45,749 nucleotides of DNA. Source: an uncultured Bacteroidota bacterium (GTDB lineage: Bacteria; Bacteroidota; Bacteroidia; 2-12-FULL-35-15). Below are positions 8,706-17,450 of this stretch, piece after piece (position 1 is the stretch's first letter; every line of letters starts with the position of its first letter). Location of the stretch: the NCBI GenBank assembly GCA_903870175.1, contig CAIQBY010000260.1, positions 1 to 45,749 on the forward strand, given 5' to 3'. The notes under the pieces were generated by a model. The model ran no database searches, was not told where the DNA came from, and saw only the letters and a list, made by a program, of their open reading frames with translations. The position numbers and the translations under genes are program-made.

Positions 8706-11115
8706 ATGAAAACAATTATTAAAATATTCCTGATTTGTCTTATAACATTTATGACAAATAAGACTATTGCACAAACCGGCTCTTTACATGGTATCATTTC
8801 GGATACAACCAACTCTCCAATTCCATTTGTCAATATAATCTTCTCTGGCAGTTACAACTAATGATAAAGGGGAGTTTCAATTGAAAAATATCCCCATTGG
8901 AAATCAAACTTTAATAATCCATTCTATTGGTTTCAAAACATTGACTTATGAAACTGATATTAAAGAAAACCAATCAATAGAAATTAATATTCCTCTGCAT
9001 GTTGATATAAAAAACTTAAAGGAGATTACTGTAAATGGTATTTCAACTATCAGCGGAATGGGGCATTTGGATGAAGTTCATGACGGTGTTATTTATTCAG
9101 GAATGAAAAATGAAGTAGTTATTTTGGATAGTCTTGATGCAAATACGGCTCAGAATAATCCTCGCCAGTCTGTCGGCAGAATTCCCGGGGCTAATTATTC
9201 CGAAACCGAAGGTGGCGGCTTTCCTTCCAACGGTATTGGTTTCAGAGGGCTTAATCCTGCTCAATCAGTTGAATTGGATACCCGTCAAAATGGATATAAC
9301 ATTGCAGGTGATATTTATGGTTATCCTGAATCCTATTATCTGCCGCCATTAGCAGCTATTGAGCGTATTGAAGTTACTCGCGGCGCATCCTCCCTTCAAT
9401 TCGGTCCCCAGTTTGGCGGAGTAATAAATTATATTGTGAAAAGCGCACCCGAAAATAAACCTTTTGAATTTAATACTGAACAGACAGGCGGCAGTTTTGG
9501 TCTCTTGAATTCATTTAATTCTATTGGCGGAACATATAAAAAATGGAGTTATTATACTTTTATTCAGTATGAAGGCATAACAGGCTGGCGGCCTAATTCA
9601 CAGGTACAACAGGCAATCGGATTTGCGCGAATACAATATAATGTTACAAACAAATTCAAAATCGGGTTTGAATATTCTTTATTAAGAAATAAAATTCACA
9701 TGCCTGGCGGATTGGATGATGCCGAATTTAATCAGGACCCTCAGCAATCATTCCGTTCGCGCAACTGGCTTACTACTCCATGGAATATACTGGCACTTAC
9801 AGCAGATTATAAAATAACAAATAAAGTGATGCTGTCTTTCAAATCAGCATTAAATCTTAGTCAGCGTAATATTGTATGGAGGAATGAAGATGGAGGAGCA
9901 GGTGCCATTGACAGCATAAGTACCGCTACAAACAGTTACTTACCTCGCGAAGTAGAACATGAAGGATTTAAAAGTTCTACTTCCGAACTCCGTTTGATTG
10001 CCAGTTATAATATTGCCGGCATCGAACAAACTCTTGCTGCAGGTGTTCGATTTTTCAGTGGCTTTATGAACCGTGAAGAAGGCGGCATCGGCTCATCAGG
10101 CAGTAATTTTGATTTAGGACTTTATGAAGGAACTTATGCCAACAACCTTGATTTTACTACTCTTAACGTAGCCCCGTTTATTGAAAACACTTTTCATATT
10201 GGGCAACACCTTTCTGTAACGCCCGGTATCAGGTATGAGTATATTAAATCGACAGCTAAAGGATATGTTACTACTGATGATGATTCTATAATAAATGTAA
10301 ACGAAAGCAAAGCCAGATATATTCCCCTTGCAGGTATCGGAATTCAGTTCAAAACGTCTTTAACTACTAATATCTATGGCAATATTTCACAGGCTTATCG
10401 CCCTATCGAATATTCTTTTCAATATCCGTTAGGCTTGGATATTGATGCAAAAATAGACCCGAACCTTAAAGATATAAGTGGCTACAATGCTGATTTGGGA
10501 TGGAGAGGCTCTGTAAAAAACTTTCTTAATTTCGGCTTAGGCGTTTTTTATATGGTAAAAAACAATGAAATAGCCATTGAAAATCTTACCGATGCAAGCG
10601 GTAACGCATATACTTATGAAACCAATGTGGCTAATTCAGTTCATCAGGGTGCCGAAACGTATGTGGAATTAAACATTACAAAGCTATTTACTCATAAATC
10701 ACGATTCGGAACTGTAAGTTTTTTTAATTCGTTTGCTTATGACGATGCAAGATATGTAAGCGGAATTTATAAGGGCAACATAGCTGAATTTGCACCAAAA
10801 ACAATAGAAAGAATAGGACTTACTTATTCTATTAAAAAAATTTCTACTACTTTACTATACAGCAGCACATCCAAATCTTTTTCAGATGCCAACAATACTG
10901 TATATAGCAGTGATGCCGAAATTGGTATTATTCCTGCATATCAGGTGATAGACTGGTCGGCAACTTTAAAGATAAAAAATTATCAGATAAAACTTGGTGT
11001 TAATAATCTTGCGGACGCAAAATACTTTACCATGCGTACTAATGAATATCCCGGTCCGGGAATCATTCCTTCTCTCGGCAGAAGTTTTTATGTAGGATTT
11101 GCAGCTAAGTTTTAA
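8706..11115 (+). pseudogene. TonB-dependent receptor, FecA-like, with frameshift near its N-terminus
   Basis: From 8881 the frame is open for 744 codons. It encodes the end of a carboxypeptidase-regulatory-like domain, a plug (GFRGLNPAQSVELD, IERIEVTRGASSLQFGPQFGGVINYI) and a 22-strand-type barrel ending RSFYVGFAAKF with a terminal Phe. The plug and the GPQxGGVINY motif resemble FecA-type ferric citrate receptors. The natural start is probably the ATG at 8706, giving a signal peptide (MKTIIKIFLICLITFMTNKTIAQ) and the start of the same domain (GSLHGIISDTT). That frame ends at a TAA at 8856-8858, while the continuation (AVTTNDKGEFQL) is one frame over. Removing one T near 8841 would join them. 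It could be a true frameshift or a sequencing error; the barrel itself is intact. Confidence 0.8.
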
Positions 11116-11123
11116 TAAAAAAG

Positions 11124-11150
11124 TCTCGTTCCAGTAATTCCGGAACGGGA
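11124..11150 (+). terminator. Terminator of the TonB receptor gene
   Basis: Inverted repeat TCTCGTTCC / GGAACGGGA (9 pairs, one G-U) with a 9-base loop, followed by ATTTTGCTTT, starting 9 bases after the receptor stop codon. The stretch 11151-11246 after it holds nothing I recognise. Confidence 0.7.
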
Positions 11151-11267
11151 ATTTTGCTTTAATGATTATTTATTTGGGAGATTAGATAAAGATTATTGTT
11201 TATGATTTTTTACAAAGCAGTTTGCCAATTCAATTATTACTTAATACCTTATTTCACTTTTACCTCG

Positions 11268-11632
11268 ACTCATTTCTTTTTGATAAAAACTCATTAGTTG
11301 GTTATCAAAACTAATTGGTTTTTATGCTCGCCTCGTTGCTTTTTATTCTTTACTCAACCCTTTTTTTGCTCAGCTCAAACCTTATTACCCTCAGCTCATT
11401 GGTTTTTGTGCTTTACTCGGTAGTTTTTGCCCAAAACTCCCGAGTAAATGGCATTTACTCCCGAGCTTTTCGTCATTTACTCCTGAGTAAACCCGTTTTA
11501 CTCCCGAGTAAAGTGCTTTTACTCCTGAGTTTTGGCTCCAAACCAATGAGTAAAGCATCAAAACTACCGAGTTGCGGTCAAACACCTGTAAACATTGAAG
11601 AAAATGATTTGAGTTTTGACCCAAAACCTTAA
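11268..11632. repeat. Array A: degenerate tandem repeat with 21-bp period
   Basis: Successive copies begin at 11268, 11289, 11310, 11331, 11352, 11373, 11394, 11415, 11436, 11457, 11479, 11500, 11521, 11542, 11563, 11584 and 11605. Every step is 21 bp except one of 22. The most regular copies read ACTCCCGAGT or ACTCCTGAGT followed by a T-rich spacer; TTTACTCCCGAGTAAA is a perfect dyad apart from its two central bases. Outer copies are more diverged (ACTCATTAG, GCTCAAACC, ACTACCGAG); a weaker copy may start at 11247. The overlapping open frames of 105 and 77 codons are by-products of a period divisible by three. There is no gene within the array; 11633-11795 holds nothing recognisable. Confidence 0.85.
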
Positions 11633-11795
11633 ATAGTCCTTTAAAAAGGTAAAAATGCTGGCGAAAAGAAAATAATCAAAGAGCTTTTTTTACCGATTTA
11701 TTAGAGTCAAAAACATTTTATTTCATTGCCGACAAATGACAAAATTATTCGATATTAACTAAGTTGAAATTTAGGGTTGAACTTATCTTATACAA

Positions 11796-11940
11796 TAGAC
11801 CTCTTTCATAATTCAAGCAGGAGATTCTTCGCTTCGCTCTGAATGACAGGTATTTTTCTCCCCCTCTCCAAAACAAGCGAAACTTGTCATTCAGAGCGAA
11901 GCGAAGAATCTAAAATCAATTGAATTATGAAAGAAGTCTA
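11796..11940. repeat. 145-bp inverted repeat (palindromic element, possibly MITE-like)
   Basis: The element runs from TAGAC to GTCTA. Inner arms at 11822-11848 and 11885-11911 are a perfect 27-bp inverted repeat containing TTCGCTTCGCTCTGAATGA. The outer arms pair TTTCATAATTCAA with TTGAATTATGAAA. The 36-base loop contains CTCCCCCTCTCC. It encodes no protein. Similar palindromes with GAAGCGAAGAATC-type arms are dispersed in many bacterial genomes; whether this is a mobile miniature element or a large transcript hairpin cannot be told here. Confidence 0.8.
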
Positions 11941-12040
11941 ATTAAATATAAATTTTACCTGCCACTTCTAAAACGCAATTCATTTATCTTATAAATATTA
12001 CATCTTACCTTCTTTTAAAAATTAAAACCTTATTTATTTA

Positions 12041-12048
12041 TACATTTG
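12041..12048 (+). promoter_or_regulatory. -7 box of the M14 carboxypeptidase gene
   Basis: TACATTTG matches TAnnTTTG and lies 21 bases before the ATG at 12070, implying a very short leader without a Shine-Dalgarno sequence. The -33 region is not recognisable. Confidence 0.5.
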
Positions 12049-12069
12049 TAGTTCACTAAATTTAGTACA

Positions 12070-14268
12070 ATGAAAAAATATTACTTAATCCTGTTCTGTT
12101 TTATATCAGTTTATTCATCAGCTCAAAACCTTACAAGGCAGCAAAACAGAACCGTTAACAGATTATTCAAGCATAAAACTGAAATATATTTTACGTTTCA
12201 AATAACCGACAGAAGTGAGATTAATACACTCACCCGAATCATTTCCATTGATAACGTAAAAGACCTGCAGGTATGGGCTGTGGCTAATAAGGAAGAATTC
12301 AAGAAGTTCATCACTCTTAATTATAATTATACCATATTGCCCAATGCCAACAGTAACGTGCATAATCCAATGGGCAGTTTAAGAAGCCCACAATCACATA
12401 CTCCCCTAACCGCATACCCTACTTATCAGCAATATGAAACGATGATGGCAAATTATGCAGTTACTTATCCTTCCATTTGTAAGCTGGTATTAATCGGTAC
12501 ATTGCCCAGCGGACACCGGTTGCTGGCACTTAAAATTTCTTCCAATGTAAATGTTCATCAGGATAAACCTCAGTTTTTATATACCTCAACAATGCACGCC
12601 GACGAGACTGCAGGATACATTGGGATGCTCGATTATGCTGATTATTTATTATCCAATTACGGAACAAATACACGAGTTACCAACCTTATTAATTCTATTG
12701 AGATATGGATAAACCCTCTTGCAAACCCTGATGGAACATATAAAGGCGGAGACAACACAGTAAATGGAGCAATAAGATACAATGCAAATAATGTTGATTT
12801 GAACAGAAATTATCCCGACCCTCAGGCAGGTCAGCATCCTGATGGAAATGCGTGGCAACCCGAAACAGTAGCTTTCATGCACTTTGCCGATTCACTTAAC
12901 TTGACTATGTCGGCTAATTTTCATGGCGGTTCCGAAGTAGTTAATTATCCCTGGGATACCTGGACAAGACTTCATGCAGATAATAACTGGTATGTTAGAG
13001 AATCTGCCAAATATGCGGATACTGCTCAGGCAAATGCTGCAGCTGGTTATTTTACAAGTGTAAATGCAAACGGAATTACTGACGGGTATGCTTGGTATCA
13101 GGTAACAGGCGGTCGTCAGGATTATATGAATTACTATAAACATTGCAGAGAAGTTACCATCGAATTATCAAATACCAAACTTATTCCTACCACAGATTTT
13201 ACAAATAAATGGAATGCAAATAGCAAATCCTATTTGAATTATATGCAGGAATGTCTGCATGGTTTTCGTGGCATAGTTACTGATTCCTGCAGCGGCTTGC
13301 CTCTAAAAGCAAAAGTATTTATTACAGGTCATGATGTAGATAGTTCGCATGTTTACTCCACGTCTTCTGTCGGCGATTATCATCGCCCAATCTATCAGGG
13401 AACATACAGTGTTACATTTTCTGCACCGGGATATGTTTCCAAAACCATAAATAATGTTGTAGTAACAGATATGAATAGTACAAGAGTTGATGTTGCTTTG
13501 CGCCCTTCGGTGATGCCTCTTGTAAGTGCATCCATTACTTCAATTGATACAGTAATTTGTCAGGGAACTGCTGCTGTTTTTAATGCTAATGCAGTTAACG
13601 GAGGAGGCAGTCCTGTATATCAATGGCAAGTAAATGGCAGCAATGCGGGCACCAATAGCAGTACCTTTTCATCTTCCACTTTAGCAAATGGTTCAACAAT
13701 CACATGTCATATCACTTCTTCAAATTCTTGTGTAACAAACAATCCTGCTTCATCAAATACAATTCATTTAATTGTCAATCCGCTTCCTGCAACACCCGTT
13801 ATTTCACAGGCGGGAACAGTATTAAACTCAAATTCAGCTACTGGAAATCAATGGTACAATAGTTCTTCAGGAGGTATAAGCGGCGCAACTGCTGTATCTT
13901 ATTCGCCTTCTGCAAGCGGAGACTACTTCGTAATTGTAACTGATGCCAATAGCTGCAGCTCGGATTCATCAAACATTATTCATTTTGTAAGTAGCGGCAT
14001 CACAGCGTTAAATGATAACAGCAATATTCAGGTATATCCAAATCCATGTAACGAGGAATTGTTTATTTATGTAATCAATAAAAATGCGAGTCAGAATATT
14101 ACTGTTGAAATTTATAATACACTCGGAGAGCAACTCTATAGTGAGAAGTCAGCAGAAAATAAATTAAGAATTAACTGCGGAGTTTTCTCATCAGGAATTT
14201 ACTTTTTGAATATTACAGACGGAAACATTATTCACAAGGAAAAGATAGTTGTAAATAATAAAAACTAA
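12070..14268 (+). CDS. Secreted M14-family zinc carboxypeptidase with T9SS sorting domain
   Basis: The 732 residues begin with a signal peptide (MKKYYLILFCFISVYSSAQ). The M14 catalytic domain spans about residues 115-400: the zinc site HADE follows STM near 177, substrate-binding NNVDLNRNYP comes near 242, the third zinc ligand is in ANFHGGSE near 284, and the catalytic Glu is in REVTIELS near 363. A carboxypeptidase-regulatory-like beta domain follows (about 400-480, GIVTDSCSGLPLKAKVFI), then Ig-like modules (CQGTAAVFNANA, QWYNSSSGGISGATA). The C-terminal type A sorting domain has IQVYPNPCNEELFI and ends GIYFLNITDGNIIHKEKIVV. The protein should be exported by Sec and then T9SS to the cell surface or medium, probably degrading peptides. 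Confidence 0.9.
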   Translation: MKKYYLILFCFISVYSSAQNLTRQQNRTVNRLFKHKTEIYFTFQITDRSEINTLTRIISIDNVKDLQVWAVANKEEFKKFITLNYNYTILPNANSNVHNPMGSLRSPQSHTPLTAYPTYQQYETMMANYAVTYPSICKLVLIGTLPSGHRLLALKISSNVNVHQDKPQFLYTSTMHADETAGYIGMLDYADYLLSNYGTNTRVTNLINSIEIWINPLANPDGTYKGGDNTVNGAIRYNANNVDLNRNYPDPQAGQHPDGNAWQPETVAFMHFADSLNLTMSANFHGGSEVVNYPWDTWTRLHADNNWYVRESAKYADTAQANAAAGYFTSVNANGITDGYAWYQVTGGRQDYMNYYKHCREVTIELSNTKLIPTTDFTNKWNANSKSYLNYMQECLHGFRGIVTDSCSGLPLKAKVFITGHDVDSSHVYSTSSVGDYHRPIYQGTYSVTFSAPGYVSKTINNVVVTDMNSTRVDVALRPSVMPLVSASITSIDTVICQGTAAVFNANAVNGGGSPVYQWQVNGSNAGTNSSTFSSSTLANGSTITCHITSSNSCVTNNPASSNTIHLIVNPLPATPVISQAGTVLNSNSATGNQWYNSSSGGISGATAVSYSPSASGDYFVIVTDANSCSSDSSNIIHFVSSGITALNDNSNIQVYPNPCNEELFIYVINKNASQNITVEIYNTLGEQLYSEKSAENKLRINCGVFSSGIYFLNITDGNIIHKEKIVVNNKN

Positions 14269-14273
14269 AGAAA

Positions 14274-15491
14274 TTATTTTCTTGCAGGTCTTCTGTCCTT
14301 ATTAAAACCTTTCTTTTTCAGGAAAGGTTTTTTTATTTTCACCAAAGGAGTATAAGCAGGTCCTGCACCAATTTCAGGTGGCAAAGGAAGTTTTTTCACT
14401 TCACTTCCAATTAAAGTTTCTATCTGCAAAAACTTTTGCTGATCCCACTCATTAATAAAAGTCAAGGCAACACCGGTTGCAGAAGCACGTGCAGTTCGTC
14501 CGATTCGGTGAATATAATCCGCAGCATCACCTGGTACATCATAATTTATGACCAGTCCGATATCTTCAATATCTATTCCTCTCGAAAGAATATCCGTAGC
14601 CACTAATATTTGTAACTGTTTGCTTCTGAAATTACGAAGCACTTCTTCGCGTTCGTTTTGTTCCAAATCAGAATGTATCGCTTTGGCTTTCAGGTGCGCT
14701 TTCTGTAAATCACGCTCCAGTTCTTTTACTTTTATTTTTGTTGAAACAAAAATGATAACACTTGTCAATTCTTTTCCTGCAAGCAGCGATTTTATCAATG
14801 CATTCTTCTGTCCATCATATACAAGGTACGCTCCCTGTATTACTCCTTCCGCAGGTTTTGCAAGCGAAATACTAATGTGCTCTGGGTTATGCAAAAGCTT
14901 GGTAGCAAGCGCACGAATAGTTGGTGCCATCGTTGCCGAAAACATTAATGTCTGTTTTACTTTAGGCAGGTAGGTGGTAATTTTTAATATGTCATCTACA
15001 AAGCCCATATCCAGCATCCTGTCAGCTTCGTCAAGTATTAAGGTTTCCAGTTTATCAAACTTTACATAGCCCATATTTAAGTGAGCCATCAATCTGCCTG
15101 GAGTTGCGATAATAATATTTGCACCTTCGGTCAATGCTTTTCTTTCCCGTTCAAATACACTGCCATCGCTGCCGCCATATATGGCAAGAGAACTGACAGA
15201 AGTAAAATATGAAAACCCCTGTAATGCCTGATCTATCTGCAATGCAAGTTCACGGGTAGGAACCACAATTAAAGTATTGGTAGAATCGGTAGGGTTAATT
15301 GTAAGTTTATTTAATATCGGCAAAAGGAAAGCCGCAGTTTTCCCGGTACCTGTTTGTGCGCAGCCTATTAAATCCTTGTTGTTTTGTATTATTGGAATTG
15401 CCTGTTCCTGAATTGGTGTTGGGGTTTCAAACCCCATTGAATCTAGCCCTTCCTGAAGGTTTGTCTCAAAATTAAAATCTTTAAATATCAA
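14274..15491 (-). CDS. DEAD-box RNA helicase (RhlE-like)
   Basis: The 405 residues carry the full DEAD-box set: Q motif (TPTPIQEQAIP), motif I AQTGTGKT near 44-51, Ia PTRELA, Ib TPGR, II DEAD near 152, III SAT, IV-V region VATDILSRGIDIE, and VI HRIGRTAR near 332. The C-terminus is short and basic (KKPFLKKKGFNKDRRPARK), as in RhlE-type enzymes that act in ribosome assembly and RNA turnover. The gene converges on the carboxypeptidase gene with a 5-base gap. A predicted promoter is at 15514-15521. Confidence 0.92.
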   Translation of the reverse strand: MIFKDFNFETNLQEGLDSMGFETPTPIQEQAIPIIQNNKDLIGCAQTGTGKTAAFLLPILNKLTINPTDSTNTLIVVPTRELALQIDQALQGFSYFTSVSSLAIYGGSDGSVFERERKALTEGANIIIATPGRLMAHLNMGYVKFDKLETLILDEADRMLDMGFVDDILKITTYLPKVKQTLMFSATMAPTIRALATKLLHNPEHISISLAKPAEGVIQGAYLVYDGQKNALIKSLLAGKELTSVIIFVSTKIKVKELERDLQKAHLKAKAIHSDLEQNEREEVLRNFRSKQLQILVATDILSRGIDIEDIGLVINYDVPGDAADYIHRIGRTARASATGVALTFINEWDQQKFLQIETLIGSEVKKLPLPPEIGAGPAYTPLVKIKKPFLKKKGFNKDRRPARK

Positions 15492-15513
15492 ATTATATTG
15501 TTTATTGTTTTTA

Positions 15514-15521
15514 CAAAGGTA
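15514..15521 (-). promoter_or_regulatory. -7 box of the DEAD-box helicase gene
   Basis: The minus strand reads TACCTTTG, matching TAnnTTTG, 23 bases before the ATG at 15491. Confidence 0.45.
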
Positions 15522-15534
15522 GGCTTTTTATTTG

Positions 15535-16539
15535 TCATACAAGTTTTGACAAGTCTGCAATCCATGCATTTAACAAGGTAATCTCGTCTTTTCCTACCAC
15601 ATTAATCTCAATTAATTTTTGATAACAGGCAATTAAATTTTCATAAATATGTTCCTTCCCTGCCTTTAAAGAAAGGCTTTGAAGCTCTTTGCAAATATTC
15701 AAATTATTAGTATAGCCCGGTATTTCATCTTCAAAATCTTTCATCAGATTATGTTCATTGCGCTCCTGCCATACAGTTGATTCGTGGTACAAAACACTCC
15801 AGTTGCATTCCCAAGCAATACGCTGCGCAACATAACTTCTCCAGATATCAGTCATTCGGAAACTGCAATAGGAAGGAAGATACATCAATGCAAATGCTTC
15901 TTTAAACCAATGGGTGTTTTGCGAATTAAATGGACTCCAGGCATTTCTTCCCAAAGCAATTTTATTTTTTATTTCGAATGAAAGAGGCAATGGATACGTC
16001 AATCTATAAACCGCATCCACATCAGGATTCTCATCTGCCAATCCCTGTTGAATAGGACAATCAATTGACTCCAATTTTAAAGTAGAGAGTTCTGTTTGTT
16101 TCTTCTGCAATTCTTCTAATGGATAACCGCGAGGCCATATAAATTGTTTTGTGAAATAGTGGTAAACATTTACCCATCCTGTATTTTCAAAAGCATAACT
16201 TTTAACTTTGCGTTGTGTTTCATTCCAGAATTCTTCACGTGGAATATTATCATCGTCTGTTTCAACCAACTCTGTAACACCATTTTTTATGGCAAGTAAA
16301 TAACCTAAATTTTTACGTGAATAATGACGGGTAGGGGTAATCTTTGCCAAAGAAAAAGGTAATGTTTGCTGACGTTCGACACTCCAGTAATCACAACCTT
16401 CTAATTTGAAATCAGCAGGAGATTTAGTATCACCTATAACTATAAAGTTAAGATTACGTTTTTTACATTCCTCTGCAAACTGAATTAAAATAGGATGTTT
16501 GTCGTTGGCAATGGAAGTTATTATTAATGATTTTGACAT
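15535..16539 (-). CDS. STELLO-type (DUF288) glycosyltransferase-like protein
   Basis: The 334-residue protein resembles the DUF288/STELLO family: SLIITSIANDKHPIL at the N-terminus, VIGDTKSP near 37, and a DDDN metal-binding motif in ELVETDDDNIPRE near 97. A later conserved block reads NAWSPFNSQNTHW, and RMTDIWRSYVAQRI follows. In plants STELLO proteins are Golgi glycosyltransferase-like factors for cellulose synthase assembly; bacterial members are uncharacterised. It is probably cytoplasmic or peripheral, with no signal peptide. It follows the GT2 gene on the same strand by 39 bases, so the two probably act in one surface-glycan pathway. Confidence 0.75.
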   Translation of the reverse strand: MSKSLIITSIANDKHPILIQFAEECKKRNLNFIVIGDTKSPADFKLEGCDYWSVERQQTLPFSLAKITPTRHYSRKNLGYLLAIKNGVTELVETDDDNIPREEFWNETQRKVKSYAFENTGWVNVYHYFTKQFIWPRGYPLEELQKKQTELSTLKLESIDCPIQQGLADENPDVDAVYRLTYPLPLSFEIKNKIALGRNAWSPFNSQNTHWFKEAFALMYLPSYCSFRMTDIWRSYVAQRIAWECNWSVLYHESTVWQERNEHNLMKDFEDEIPGYTNNLNICKELQSLSLKAGKEHIYENLIACYQKLIEINVVGKDEITLLNAWIADLSKLV

Positions 16540-16578
16540 AGATTTAATTTATAATTTGTAATCTGAAATTTGACAATT

Positions 16579-17313
16579 CTATAGAGTAGGTTTATTTCCT
16601 ATCAATCGTTGAATAAAATAATAGAATAAAGTTTGATAGGCATTTTTAATTGCGTTTGGAGAAACACGCGGAGAAGGTGCCTGATAATGTATCGGCACTT
16701 CAAAGTTTCTACGTTTGCGAAGTAAATATCTTAATTCGGTTTGATAAAAATGTGCTTTGGATTTAAAATCATGATTAATAATCTTAGCTACCACATCCCT
16801 GTGAAATCCTTGATAACCTGATGTCATGTCTCTTAATTTTGTACCTAATAAAACATTTGCCAATACAGTTCCTGTTTTGGATAACATTCTCCGTTTAAAT
16901 GGAGAGTCGCCCATCGAACCGCCATTTATAAAACGGCTGCCAAATGCACATTCGTTTCCTTCATTCAAAACACGAAGGAACATTGGAATGGCTCTTGGGT
17001 CGTGGGAAAGACCGGCATCCATCTCAATAATTAAATCATGGCCTGCTTCGTACGCTTCTCTTAATCCGCGAACATAAGCATCTACCACATTTTTATTTTC
17101 GGGAGCCCACACGGTTACATATCGGTTGTCTTTTGCACTAAGTTCCTGACAAAGTTCGAGAGTACGGTCTTTAGATGCTTTATCAATTACAAAATAAATA
17201 TTGCCTGGATTTAATTCATTAATAACAAAATTCAACATATCGATGAAGGGCTTAAAATCCTGCTCTTCATTAGCCATTGGAATAACTATCGCCCACTTTT
17301 TATAATAAAACAT
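16579..17313 (-). CDS. Glycosyltransferase family 2 (dolichol-phosphate-mannose-synthase-like)
   Basis: The 244 residues form a GT-A fold. The N-terminus is WAIVIPMANEE, the nucleotide-sugar region is FVIDKASKDRTLEL, and the DxD-type metal site is in IIEMDAGLSHDP near residue 98. FGSRFINGGSMGD and MTSGYQGFHRDVV are typical of DPM1-like and polyprenyl-phosphate glycosyltransferases. No C-terminal membrane anchor is present, so it resembles the soluble DPM1 type. Its product would feed membrane GT-C enzymes such as that at 20166-21986. It is first in a two-gene cluster with the STELLO-like gene. Confidence 0.82.
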   Translation of the reverse strand: MFYYKKWAIVIPMANEEQDFKPFIDMLNFVINELNPGNIYFVIDKASKDRTLELCQELSAKDNRYVTVWAPENKNVVDAYVRGLREAYEAGHDLIIEMDAGLSHDPRAIPMFLRVLNEGNECAFGSRFINGGSMGDSPFKRRMLSKTGTVLANVLLGTKLRDMTSGYQGFHRDVVAKIINHDFKSKAHFYQTELRYLLRKRRNFEVPIHYQAPSPRVSPNAIKNAYQTLFYYFIQRLIGNKPTL

Positions 17314-17450
17314 TTTAGAGAATCAGATATTAATAATTTGGAGGGTAAAATTAGACTTTTTTATGGTATTTGCCCATAATTAATCCATTTTAACTCAATT
17401 AATAAATTCAGAAATAAACTTAAAAGAAAGTCCTATATTGCTTTTAATAA

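Noticed and set aside
11315-11632. Open frames of 105 codons (+) and 77 codons (-, 11391-11624) as genes
   Set aside because: Both lie in array A. A 21-bp period keeps any open frame open across copies, and the translations are low-complexity heptads (LYSGVKR, VYSGVND) without domain, start signal or terminator.
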